Part shown: piece by piece, positions 57,148 through 64,000 of the stretch
How positions within the stretch are numbered: the stretch's first letter is position 1
Layout: each line of letters starts with the position of its first letter
DNA from: JALZKA01 sp963715405
GTDB lineage: Bacteria > Actinomycetota > Thermoleophilia > Solirubrobacterales > 70-9
Assembly (NCBI GenBank): GCA_963715405.1
Contig: OY970239.1
Location: forward strand, 1,922,001 to 1,986,000
DNA: 64,000 nucleotides
Direction: 5' to 3'
The notes under the pieces: model-generated
Database searches by the model: none
The model's input: the letters and a program-made list of their open reading frames with translations, nothing else
What the model was told of the DNA's origin: nothing
Program-made: the position numbers and the translations under genes

Positions 57148-58104
57148 TCATTGATCGAGCTGGTCGAAAATGCACTCGCGTGGGTCCTTGTCTTCACGCC
57201 AGCGCACGAGCTTCGCTCCGTGGCGGATGCGGTTCGCGGAGACATGGTCGAAGGTGATCTCGACGACCAGCTCGGGGCGCAGGTCAACCCACTCGAGGTC
57301 GCGGCCTGACGTCCAGCGGCTGGGATCGCCCGAGCCGCGGTCACCGGTCTCGTACGGCGCGAGCTCATCGACCAGCTCGCGCTTCCGCTTTGCCGTAAGG
57401 CCCGACGTATGCCCCACAACCCGTAGCTCGTCCCCGTCGTAGGCGCCCAGGATGAGCGCCCCGACTGTGTCCTCCTCCTTGCCGGGACGCCAGCCGACGA
57501 CGACAACGTCGGCGGTCCGGATCCGCTTCACCTTCACCATGCCCTTGCGCTCACCGGGCTTGTAGGCCGAGGCGAGCTCCTTTGCGATCACTCCCTCGCC
57601 CCCCTGAAGCCACGGCTCAGCCTCAGCGACGTCGGTGGTGAGCGGCGTCAGCTCGACTGAGCCGGGGCTCTTCCAGCCCTCAACCAGCTCCTCGAGCGTC
57701 TCGCGGCGCTCGGCAAGCGTGAAGCTCAGCGCCTTCTTCTTGCCGACCGCCAGCAGGTCGAAGGCGCGGAAGATCGCCGGGGTCTCCTCGGCAAGGCGGT
57801 TGATCCGGGACTCAGCCGGGTGGATGCGGTTCTGGAGCGCGTCGAAGACCTCCTTGCCCTCGGAGTCGAGGATCACCAGCTCGCCGTCGAGGACGTACTG
57901 GCCTTCGGGAAAATCGAGCTCCGGGAAATAGCGATGGAGCGGCTTGCCGCCGCGGCTCTGCACGTAGACCTTGCCCGAGTCGACGAACGCGAGCGCGCGG
58001 AATCCGTCCCATTTGGGCTCGTACCCCCAGCCCTCGCCTTCGGGAAGCGTCTTTCGCGAGAGCGCGAGCTGAGGCTTGATCGGAGGCTTGAGCGGCAGAG
58101 CCAT
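57148..58104 (-). CDS. ATP-dependent DNA ligase (LigC/LigD ligase-domain type)
   Basis: 318 residues. The adenylation lysine is in YEPKWDGFRALAF (motif I), with QYVLDGELVILD (motif III), EGVIAKELASAYKPGER (motif IV), and MVKVKRIRTADVVVVGW (motif V). An OB-fold domain with GHTSGLTAKRKRELVDELAP completes the enzyme. It joins nicks or double-strand breaks in the bacterial end-joining pathway and probably works with the adjacent LigD-type polymerase. No ku gene is in the window. It converges on the lipoprotein gene terminator. Confidence 0.92.
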   Translation of the reverse strand: MALPLKPPIKPQLALSRKTLPEGEGWGYEPKWDGFRALAFVDSGKVYVQSRGGKPLHRYFPELDFPEGQYVLDGELVILDSEGKEVFDALQNRIHPAESRINRLAEETPAIFRAFDLLAVGKKKALSFTLAERRETLEELVEGWKSPGSVELTPLTTDVAEAEPWLQGGEGVIAKELASAYKPGERKGMVKVKRIRTADVVVVGWRPGKEEDTVGALILGAYDGDELRVVGHTSGLTAKRKRELVDELAPYETGDRGSGDPSRWTSGRDLEWVDLRPELVVEITFDHVSANRIRHGAKLVRWREDKDPRECIFDQLDQ

Positions 58105-58123
58105 TCAAGCCAGCGTATGGGCT

Positions 58124-58609
58124 CTACTCGGCGAGGAGCGCGTCCATCTGACCGACGGCCTCGCGCAGCCCTTCCTCCATCCCCATCTCTGCCATCTGTT
58201 CCATCTGCTCGCGGGAGCTGAACGACGAGCGCAACTCCATCCGGGAGCCGGACTCGCTGGACGAGATCTCCATCGTCATCGTGGTGGTGGGCATGTCGTC
58301 CTTCGGCTTGCCTTCCTGGTCGGCGAAGCCGTCGACGAGCTCAAGGGATTTCGGTGGGTCGACGGAGCTGATCCGCCACCAGCCGTGGAACTCATCTCCC
58401 TCGGGACCGGTCATGAAGTACGTGACCTCACCACCGGGGGTGAAGTCGTGCGTCTTGAACGTCGCCGGGTGGGTGGGTGGCCCCCACCACCTCTCGAGCT
58501 TTCGCGGGTCCGCCCACAGATCCCAAACCCGCTCCGCGGGCGCGTCAAAGTCGGCGACCAAGGTCAATGTCAGGCCGTCGAGATCCTTGTCGATGCTGGT
58601 AACGCTCAT
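58124..58609 (-). CDS. SRPBCC (AHSA1) family protein, second pair
   Basis: 161 residues. LVADFDAPAERVWDLWADPRKLERWWGPPTHPATFKTHDFTPGGEVTYFMTGPEGDEFHGWWRI is the AHSA1-type fold, and the last 40 residues form the long helix SSREQMEQMAEMGMEEGLREAVGQMDALL. The ATG overlaps the ArsR stop by 4 bp, so it is the second gene of an ArsR-SRPBCC operon like that at 7940-8813. It probably binds the ligand linked to the regulator. Confidence 0.88.
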   Translation of the reverse strand: MSVTSIDKDLDGLTLTLVADFDAPAERVWDLWADPRKLERWWGPPTHPATFKTHDFTPGGEVTYFMTGPEGDEFHGWWRISSVDPPKSLELVDGFADQEGKPKDDMPTTTMTMEISSSESGSRMELRSSFSSREQMEQMAEMGMEEGLREAVGQMDALLAE

Positions 58610-58965
58610 CCGTTTGTTCCTCCTGTCTTTTTGGGTCCAGGCTCCTCGGCAAGCAGATCGGACATCCGGTCCACGCGCTCGCGCCAGGCCAGTTCCAGTT
58701 GGTCAAGCGCGTGGCGCGCGTGCAGCATCCCGTCGGGGTTGGCTCGCACGAGCTGCTCTCGGCCACGCCGCTCCTTGACGACCAGGCCTGCCCGGTCGAG
58801 CACCGCGACGTGCTTCTGCACCGCCGCGAAGCTCATCGGATAATGATCGGCCAGCCGGGACACCGATGCCTCGCCGGTCACGGAGCGGCGAAGGATGTCG
58901 CGGCGCGTCGGGTCGGCCAGCGCGCGGAACAGCTCATCCACGTTCTCTTCCGTATCTACAACCAT
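58606..58965 (-). CDS. ArsR-family regulator, second pair
   Basis: 119 residues. VDELFRALADPTRRDILRRSVTGEASVSRLADHYPMSFAAVQKHVAVLDRAGLV is the winged-helix core, and no metal-binding cysteines occur. The ATG at 58965 is chosen over the upstream GTG at 58983 because it sits at the centre of an inverted repeat with TAATGT 8 nt before it, the same architecture as the first ArsR gene. It should autorepress the operon with its SRPBCC partner. Confidence 0.88.
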   Translation of the reverse strand: MVVDTEENVDELFRALADPTRRDILRRSVTGEASVSRLADHYPMSFAAVQKHVAVLDRAGLVVKERRGREQLVRANPDGMLHARHALDQLELAWRERVDRMSDLLAEEPGPKKTGGTNG

Positions 58966-58979
58966 CTGGTTGTACATTA
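58957..58979 (-). promoter_or_regulatory. Operator over -10 and start codon of second arsR-type gene
   Basis: TACAACC (58957-58963) and GGTTGTA (58968-58974) form a perfect inverted repeat around the start codon at 58965-58963. On the minus strand TAATGT (58979-58974) overlaps one arm and lies 8 nt from the ATG. Confidence 0.7.
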
Positions 58980-58989
58980 GCACAGCACT

Positions 58990-59775
58990 TCAGCGCTTGC
59001 GACTCGCTCCGAGCCTTGGCTGTGCGCGGCGAAGCTCCCGCATCTCGGCGATCGCGATGTCCTCCGCCGGGGCGAGCTCGGGCGCAAGCCGAACCGGGTT
59101 CAGCTTCTTCTCGCTCGGCCTGTCATCCGTCCCCTCTACGCGAACGACTCGAGCCCCCTCTCGTCCTGCGAAGGCCTCCGCGGGCCGCGGGCCTTCGAAG
59201 AGGAGCCCGGCGCCGTCGTCGATGCCATACCCGCCCGGGAGCCCCTCTTGAACCTCGCGAAGAAGGCAGTCTCGGCGCCCCGGATCGCGGGCGTAGTGAA
59301 CGCAAAGGGTCCCCGGCAAGAGGCCGAGTCCCTCCGCGACCCGCGGGTCGCCCGCGGACTGGGTGATCCCGTACTCGAACCAGCACATGGCGCCGGCGCT
59401 CTGGCCCGCGAGGAGGATCCCCTTCTCCCACGCCTCGCGCATGATCTCGGCCAGGCCGTGGGCGCGCCAGATTGCGACCAGGTTCAGCATCGAGCCGCCG
59501 GCGACGTAGATCAGATCTTGCTCAAGCAGGTGATCGCGGAGGTTTACCCATTCGCGCTCCATCCGGAAGAGCGAGACGTGGGTCGGCCGGCAATCGAAGC
59601 GGTCGAGCACGGAGTAGAAGTCGGTGATCGACGCCTGCGGGTCGCCGCTCGCAGTCGGAAGCAGGCAGACGCGCGGGTTCTCCGCCCGGGTCAGTTCGAG
59701 GAGGTGGCGGACGATCGCCCGCTCCGCGGGACGCGAACGGAACTCGTGACCTCCCAGCGCGACGATTCTCTTCAT
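58990..59775 (-). CDS. Peptidase E-like (S51 family) protein, second of pair
   Basis: 261 residues. VCLLPTASGDPQASITDFYSVLD, IYVAGGSMLNLVAIWRAHGL and the nucleophile region ILLAGQSAGAMCWFEYG (Ser in GQSAG) are peptidase S51 motifs, with PGTLCVHYARDPGRR supplying the expected His. S51 enzymes hydrolyse Asp-X dipeptides in the cytoplasm. The start at 59775 overlaps the stop of the upstream paralogue (TGATG). Two adjacent copies suggest a subfunctionalised pair. Confidence 0.85.
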   Translation of the reverse strand: MKRIVALGGHEFRSRPAERAIVRHLLELTRAENPRVCLLPTASGDPQASITDFYSVLDRFDCRPTHVSLFRMEREWVNLRDHLLEQDLIYVAGGSMLNLVAIWRAHGLAEIMREAWEKGILLAGQSAGAMCWFEYGITQSAGDPRVAEGLGLLPGTLCVHYARDPGRRDCLLREVQEGLPGGYGIDDGAGLLFEGPRPAEAFAGREGARVVRVEGTDDRPSEKKLNPVRLAPELAPAEDIAIAEMRELRRAQPRLGASRKR

Positions 59776-60512
59776 CAGACCACGGCCAGCGCGGGCGCCG
59801 AGGGCTCGCCGAGGTAGTCCGCGGGCAGCCTCTGCTCGACGACTCCGCCCGGTTCGCAGCGCAGGGAGTAGGCGCCCGCGGAGGGACGTGAGCTGACCAC
59901 CCGATGAAGCAGGCGGCCGCGGAAGTGGAGCGCCGTGCCGTCGTCGGCCGCGTATCCGGGGCGCATCCCATCGCACAGGAGGCGGTGAAACTCGTCACGC
60001 CGCTCGGGCTCCGAGTCGTAGTGGGCGGTGAAGCTCCACGGCAGGAGGTCCATGCCCTCCACCCGCTCGGGAGCGCCGTAGTAGGCCGTGACCGAGTCTG
60101 CAAACCAGCAAAGCGCCCCGGCTGACAGGCCGCAGAGGACGACGCCCGTCTCCCAAGCCTCCTTGACGATCGCGTCGATCCCATGCGCCTTCCAGACGCC
60201 GAGCAGGCTGACGAGGCTGCCTCCGCCGACGTAGATCAGGTCCTGGGAGAGGAGATGCTCGCGCACGCATGCGATCGCGCGGTCGCGCCTGAACAGCGTG
60301 AGGTGGGATGCGTCCGCCTTCTCCTTCGCGAATTCCTGGTAGAAGCGGACGACGTAATGGTCCGCATCGCCCGACGCGGTCGGGAGGAAGCAGACCTTCG
60401 GCCGGGCCTTGCCGGTCAGGCCGAGGACGTAGTCGTCGAGGAGCGGATTCCCGCGCTCCATGGAGAACCCGCCGCCGCCGAAAGCGACGATCTGGCGACG
60501 ATCGTTTCCCAT
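59775..60512 (-). CDS. Peptidase E-like (S51 family) protein, first of pair
   Basis: 245 residues. RQIVAFGGGGFSMERGNPLLDDYVLGLTG is the family N-terminus, KVCFLPTASGDADHYVVRFYQEF and IYVGGGSLVSLLGVWKAHGIDAIVKEAW follow, and the nucleophile is in VLCGLSAGALCWFADSVT; SFTAHYDSEPERRDEF gives the His region. It is paralogous to the downstream gene, with TGATG overlap. It diverges from the L-2-hydroxyglutarate oxidase-like gene. The ATG at 60512 is favoured over upstream starts by homology. Confidence 0.86.
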   Translation of the reverse strand: MGNDRRQIVAFGGGGFSMERGNPLLDDYVLGLTGKARPKVCFLPTASGDADHYVVRFYQEFAKEKADASHLTLFRRDRAIACVREHLLSQDLIYVGGGSLVSLLGVWKAHGIDAIVKEAWETGVVLCGLSAGALCWFADSVTAYYGAPERVEGMDLLPWSFTAHYDSEPERRDEFHRLLCDGMRPGYAADDGTALHFRGRLLHRVVSSRPSAGAYSLRCEPGGVVEQRLPADYLGEPSAPALAVV

Positions 60513-60588
60513 CGTGGAATATTCGTGGGCGATCGAGTTCTCGTGGTTATCCACGTGTCCAAGCTTCGCTCCGGCAATCCATCCCGTG

Positions 60589-61815
60589 GTGAAGGCCTCA
60601 AAACCCCTGCAAAGCGAGCCCCCTTCAGCGGTGGACGCGGTCGTTGTGGGCGCGGGGATCGTCGGTCTGGCCACCGCGCGGGAGCTCTCTGCGCGCCACG
60701 ATGGGATCAAGATTGTCGTGCTCGAGCGCGAGCCGGAGCCGGGCACGCATCAGACCGGGCGCTCGTCCGGCGTGATCCACGCCGGCATCTACTACACGCC
60801 GGGCTCGCTCAAGGCGCGCCTTTGCGTAGAGGGCGCTCGCGAGCTCTACGAGTTCTGCGAGGAGCGGGAGATCCCGTTCGAGCGGGGCGGCAAGCTGGTC
60901 GTCGCGACGCGCGAGGATGAGCTTCCACGGCTGGACGAGCTCGAGCGGCGCGGGCAGGCCAACGGTGTGCCCGGGCTGAGCCGCCTCGCCGAGGACGAGA
61001 TCGCCGAGGTCGAGCCCCACGCGCGCGGCATCCAGGCCCTTCACTCGCCCGCGACGGGGACCGTCGACTTCAGGCGCGTGGCCGGCGCCTACGCAGACGA
61101 TGTCCGAGCTCGCGGCGGGACCGTCACGACGTCGTGCGAGGTGCGCGCGATCCGCGAGAGCGAGAACGGCGTCGAGGTGGAGCACGCACGCGGGACGACG
61201 ACCGCTCGCGCGCTCGTGAGCTGCGCCGGCGCCTGGTCGGATCGGCTGGCCGTCGCAGCCGGCGCTCCGGCGGATCCTCGCATCGTCCCGTTCCGGGGCA
61301 GCTACCTACGCCTGAGGACCGAGCGGAACTCGCTCGTCCGCTCGAACATCTACCCCGTGCCCGACCCGGACCTGCCGTTCCTCGGCGCGCACCTCACCCG
61401 CGGCCACGACGGCGAGGTCCTGCTGGGACCGACCGCGCTCATGGTGGGCGCGCTCGACGCGTACAAGGTCGGCCGCATCCGCCCCGCAGAGCTGTGGCAG
61501 ACGCTCTCCTGGCCCGGCACCTGGCGCATGGCGCGGACGCACTGGCGCGCCGCGGTGTCCGAGATTGGCCGCGCGCTGCGGCCGTCCGCCCTGGTTCGCG
61601 AGGCCCAGCGGTTCGTTCCCGGGTTGAGCGCGACCGACTTCGTCCCGGGCCCTTCTGGCATCCGCGCGCAGGCCCTGGCGAGGGACGGCACGCTCGTCGA
61701 CGACTTCGTTCTCTCTCGCACCGGCGCCCAGGTCCACGTGCGAAACGCGCCCTCCCCCGCGGCGACCTCATCGCTCGCGATCGCCCGCCTGATCGCAGAC
61801 GAAGTGGAGCTATAG
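60589..61815 (+). CDS. lhgO: L-2-hydroxyglutarate oxidase (LhgO)-like FAD enzyme
   Basis: 408 residues from the GTG at 60589 (60586 is equivalent). VDAVVVGAGIVGLATARELSARHDGIKIVVLERE binds FAD, and GTHQTGRSSGVIHAGIYYTPGSLKARLCVEG is the LhgO/DAO-type signature; FRGSYLRLRTERNSLVRSNIYPVPDPDLPFLGAHLTRG is specific to L2HGDH proteins. It oxidises L-2-hydroxyglutarate to 2-oxoglutarate. Its TAG stop codon is part of the TAGGGT -10 box of the following acyl-CoA dehydrogenase. Confidence 0.9.
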   Translation: MKASKPLQSEPPSAVDAVVVGAGIVGLATARELSARHDGIKIVVLEREPEPGTHQTGRSSGVIHAGIYYTPGSLKARLCVEGARELYEFCEEREIPFERGGKLVVATREDELPRLDELERRGQANGVPGLSRLAEDEIAEVEPHARGIQALHSPATGTVDFRRVAGAYADDVRARGGTVTTSCEVRAIRESENGVEVEHARGTTTARALVSCAGAWSDRLAVAAGAPADPRIVPFRGSYLRLRTERNSLVRSNIYPVPDPDLPFLGAHLTRGHDGEVLLGPTALMVGALDAYKVGRIRPAELWQTLSWPGTWRMARTHWRAAVSEIGRALRPSALVREAQRFVPGLSATDFVPGPSGIRAQALARDGTLVDDFVLSRTGAQVHVRNAPSPAATSSLAIARLIADEVEL

Positions 61816-61818
61816 GGT
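61813..61818 (+). promoter_or_regulatory. -10 hexamer TAGGGT for acyl-CoA dehydrogenase
   Basis: TAGGGT lies 10 nt before the ATG at 61829 and overlaps the lhgO stop codon. Confidence 0.5.
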
Positions 61819-61828
61819 CCTGAGATCA

Positions 61829-63589
61829 ATGGAAGCCGCGACGCAGGCAGAGATCGAGGAGAAACCAGAGCGCGCCGTCTCCTCGTTTTCGAAATCCCTC
61901 TTCCTCGGCGAGATCCACGAGGACATGGTTTTCCCCTGGCCGTTGCCGGACCCCGAAGAGCAGGAGAAAGTCCGCGGCCTGATCCGCGCCGCGCGCGAGA
62001 TCGCCGGCGATCAGGATTACCGCAAGTTCGAGGAGAAGCGCTGGATCCCGGACGAGCTGATCCGCGAGCTCGGTGACGCCGGCCTCCTAGGCCTCTACGT
62101 CGACGAGAAGTACGGGGGCCAGGGCCTCTCTCAGACCGGGTACGCCCGCGTCTTCGAGACCTTCACCCACATCGACGCGACGCTCTCGATCGTCCTCGGC
62201 GTCCACCAGTCGATCGGCTACAAGGCGATCGCGCTGTTCGGATCGGAAGAGCAGAAGGAGCGATTCCTGCCCGACCTCTGCTCCGGGCGAAAGCTCGCGG
62301 CCTTCGCCCTGACCGAGCCCGGCGCGGGCTCGGACGCCTACGGCATCGAGTCGCGCGCGGTGGAGCAGGCGGACGGCTCATGGGTCCTGAACGGCGAGAA
62401 GCGCTACATCGGGAACGGCTCGCGCGCCGACGTCCTCACCGTCTTTGCCCGCGCCGAGGTGAACGGCAAGGACCGCCATATCGCGCTCATCCTCGAGAAG
62501 GGGATGAAGGGGTTCGAGGTCGGCGACCGCTACGACACGATGGGCCTTCGCGCGAACGACCTGCGGCGCCTCTACTTCAATGACGTCAAGATCCCCGCCG
62601 AGAACGTGATCGGCGAGCCCGGCGAGGGCTTCAGGATCGCGATGCAGGTCTTGAACAACGGGCGGATCGGGCTCGGCACCGGGGCGGTCGGAGCGTCCAA
62701 GTACCTGATGGACCTGGCGATCGACCACGTCAAGGAGCGCCGCCAGTTCGGCCGCCCGCTCGCCGACTTCGAGCTGGTCCAGGACAAGATCGGCTGGATG
62801 GTCTCCTACCTCTTCGGTCTCGAATCCATGACCTACATGACCTGCGGCCTGGTCGATGCCGGCGTCGAGGACTACTCCCTCGAGTCCGCGATGTGCAAGA
62901 TCTCCGGAACCGAGTTCCTCTGGTACCAGGTGAACCGAGCGCTTCAGCTTCGCGGCGGCGAGGGCTACATGAAGACCGACCCCTACGAGCGGGTCCTGCG
63001 CGACATCCGGATCTTCCCGATCTTCGAGGGAGCGAACGACGTGATGCGCGCCTTCGTCGCTCTCTCAGGGCTCAAGCCCCTGGGCGAGGAGCTCTCGGGG
63101 CTCGGCGACATCGGACTTTCCGATCCGATCGGCTCGATCGGCGTCCTCGCCGACTACTTCGGCGGGCGGGTCAAGCGCGAGGTCCGCCCCGACCGGATCG
63201 GCAAAGCGCACGCAGATCTCAAGTCGCACGCCGACGCGGTGTCCGAGCAGGTGAAGGAGCTCCGTGACGTCTCGGAGGGCCTTCTTCGCAAGCACAAGAA
63301 GGACATCATGGAGGCGCAGTTCCAGCAGAAGCGGATCGCCGACGCCGCCGCCGACATCTTCGCGCAGGTCTCGGTGCTCTCGCGGGTCACGGCGATCTTC
63401 GACGACCAGGGGGTCGAGCCGTCGGGCCAGGAGCGTTTCATCGCCGAGACCTTCTGCGAGCGCGCCGCCGCCCGGGTCCGCTCGAACTTCCGCCAGATCG
63501 AAGCGAACGACGACGAGCGGATGAAGGCGATCGCGAAGCTCGCGTACAAGCGCGGCCAATACGGCTACGCGCTGTTCGAGAACGACTAG
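61829..63589 (+). CDS. Acyl-CoA dehydrogenase, long/very-long-chain type
   Basis: 586 residues, longer than the usual 380-400 and so VLCAD/ACAD9-like. FAD region: FALTEPGAGSDAYGIESRAV, and YIGNGSRADVLTVFARAEVNGKDRHIALIL; RIGLGTGAVGASKYLMDLAIDHVKERRQFGRPLADFELVQDKI follows. The catalytic glutamate is in FPIFEGANDVMRAFVAL. A C-terminal helical extension (about 410-586), containing QQKRIADAAADIF, is expected to mediate membrane association or dimerisation. It catalyses the first step of beta-oxidation. Its stop shares CTAG with the convergent gene. Confidence 0.9.
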   Translation: MEAATQAEIEEKPERAVSSFSKSLFLGEIHEDMVFPWPLPDPEEQEKVRGLIRAAREIAGDQDYRKFEEKRWIPDELIRELGDAGLLGLYVDEKYGGQGLSQTGYARVFETFTHIDATLSIVLGVHQSIGYKAIALFGSEEQKERFLPDLCSGRKLAAFALTEPGAGSDAYGIESRAVEQADGSWVLNGEKRYIGNGSRADVLTVFARAEVNGKDRHIALILEKGMKGFEVGDRYDTMGLRANDLRRLYFNDVKIPAENVIGEPGEGFRIAMQVLNNGRIGLGTGAVGASKYLMDLAIDHVKERRQFGRPLADFELVQDKIGWMVSYLFGLESMTYMTCGLVDAGVEDYSLESAMCKISGTEFLWYQVNRALQLRGGEGYMKTDPYERVLRDIRIFPIFEGANDVMRAFVALSGLKPLGEELSGLGDIGLSDPIGSIGVLADYFGGRVKREVRPDRIGKAHADLKSHADAVSEQVKELRDVSEGLLRKHKKDIMEAQFQQKRIADAAADIFAQVSVLSRVTAIFDDQGVEPSGQERFIAETFCERAAARVRSNFRQIEANDDERMKAIAKLAYKRGQYGYALFEND

Positions 63590-63807
63590 GACTCGTCCGG
63601 CTCCGGCTTCTTCGCGTTCTCGACGGCTTTTCGCATCGCTTCCTGGGCCTCCTCCTTTGACATGCCCGATTCGCGCGCGGCGGCGGCGAGCTGGCGGACG
63701 CCGAGCTCAATCTGGCGGTCCGAGAGGTCGTCCAGGGGGATGCCGAGGCTCGAGTAGTGCTCGCGGATCTTCGTGATGGCGGCTTTGCGAGCCTCTACGC
63801 GGGTCAT
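63586..63807 (-). CDS. Small helical hypothetical protein
   Basis: 73 residues. TRVEARKAAITKIREHYSSLGIPLDDLSDRQIELGVRQLAAAARESGMSKEEAQEAMRKAVENAKK is all-helical and charged, possibly DNA- or protein-binding; I do not recognise the family. The ATG at 63807 is the only credible start; the longer frame to 63966 has unrelated composition. TACCTA lies 8 nt upstream, a weak -10. It converges with the acyl-CoA dehydrogenase, sharing CTAG. Confidence 0.6.
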   Translation of the reverse strand: MTRVEARKAAITKIREHYSSLGIPLDDLSDRQIELGVRQLAAAARESGMSKEEAQEAMRKAVENAKKPEPDES

Positions 63808-63862
63808 CCAGGCACTAGGTACCGCGCTGAGCGCGGGTGAAACCCGGTGCGGCTGGGTCCGT

Positions 63863-64000
63863 TCAGGTCGCCAGCCCGCGAAGCAGGGCGTGCAGCGCCG
63901 GCTCCACGTCGGCGCGTGCCTGCTTGGGATCGGGGGCAGTCGCAACCATGATCGCCGCCTCGCCAAGCGCCGCGACGAGGAGGTGTGCGAGCGGGCGCAC
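63863..64000 (-). CDS. TetR-family regulator, C-terminal fragment at window edge
   Basis: Only 45 codons are in the window. PLAHLLVAALGEAAIMVATAPDPKQARADVEPALHALLRGLAT closely resembles the last helices of actinobacterial TetR regulators of the AcrR-like type. The HTH lies outside the window. A small hairpin, CCGCGC (63822-63827) and GCGCGG (63831-63836), downstream of the stop may terminate it. Confidence 0.6.
   Translation of the reverse strand: MRPLAHLLVAALGEAAIMVATAPDPKQARADVEPALHALLRGLAT

Noticed and set aside
1..64000. CRISPR arrays, tRNA genes, prophage or complete insertion sequences
   Set aside because: No regular spaced repeats, tRNA-like TTCGAATC cloverleaves in context, integrases or transposase genes were recognised.

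Overview
The window is a stretch of high-GC bacterial chromosome, densely packed with genes on both strands. Gene content fits an actinobacterium, most likely the class Thermoleophilia: two F420-type LLM oxidoreductases, ergothioneine genes egtB/egtD, a pair of ArsA/Get3-like ATPases, a ydaO-type (c-di-AMP) leader before an Rpf-like muralytic protein, three separate pnt transhydrogenase subunits and a short primary sigma factor. That placement is inference from gene families; there is no rRNA here. I see no phage, no complete insertion sequence, no CRISPR array and no tRNA.

Layout. 1-6.3 kb: end of a GH57 branching enzyme, two divergent SAM methyltransferases, an amine oxidase, a class III nucleotide cyclase and a LON-N protein. 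6.3-8.8 kb: gamma-glutamyltransferase and an ArsR/SRPBCC pair. 8.8-15.9 kb: a parA-ftsZ operon, two overlapping ArsA-type ATPases and a 652-residue protein of unknown function with a HEPN-like stretch; ftsZ, parA and the unknown gene share an in-frame 64-bp double-palindrome element. 15.9-19 kb: HxlR regulator, PilT ATPase, secreted beta-helix protein. 19-22.3 kb: a lipoprotein, an OmpR-type two-component system and a PepSY protein, all preceded by the same direct-repeat box. 22.3-33.6 kb: DUF6351-like secreted protein, rpoD/sigA, BrkB membrane protein, glpX, LLM oxidoreductase, egtD-egtB. 33.6-37.7 kb: SDRs and a Baeyer-Villiger-type monooxygenase divergent from a TetR gene. 37.7-45.5 kb: pilin-anchored Vps62-like protein, LapA-like protein, pntAA-pntAB-pntB, a saccharopine-dehydrogenase-like reductase, a polytopic membrane protein and a second LLM enzyme. 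45.5-49.3 kb: a four-gene OpuC/ProU-type osmolyte ABC transporter. 49.4-53.3 kb: CtpE-like P-type ATPase and pyruvate kinase. 53.3-64 kb: Rpf-like protein, VanZ protein, a glutathione-transferase remnant, a crotonase, LigD-type polymerase and ATP-dependent ligase, a second ArsR/SRPBCC pair, two peptidase E paralogues, an L-2-hydroxyglutarate oxidase-like gene, an acyl-CoA dehydrogenase and a partial TetR gene.

Expression signals. About sixteen genes have a TANNNT-like -10 hexamer only 6-10 nt before the start codon, which points to widespread leaderless transcription; other genes have clear Shine-Dalgarno sequences. Cotranscribed genes commonly overlap by 1-4 bp (GTGA, ATGA, TGATG). Four convergent pairs overlap in the single tetranucleotide CTAG, which supplies both stop codons.

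The strongest unexplained signals are the 64-bp in-frame element shared by ftsZ, parA and the HEPN-like gene; a 56-bp two-stem element present twice; near-identical promoter/operator/start-codon architecture at two ArsR genes; and a TTTCA-N6-TTTCA box at three promoters of one signalling locus.
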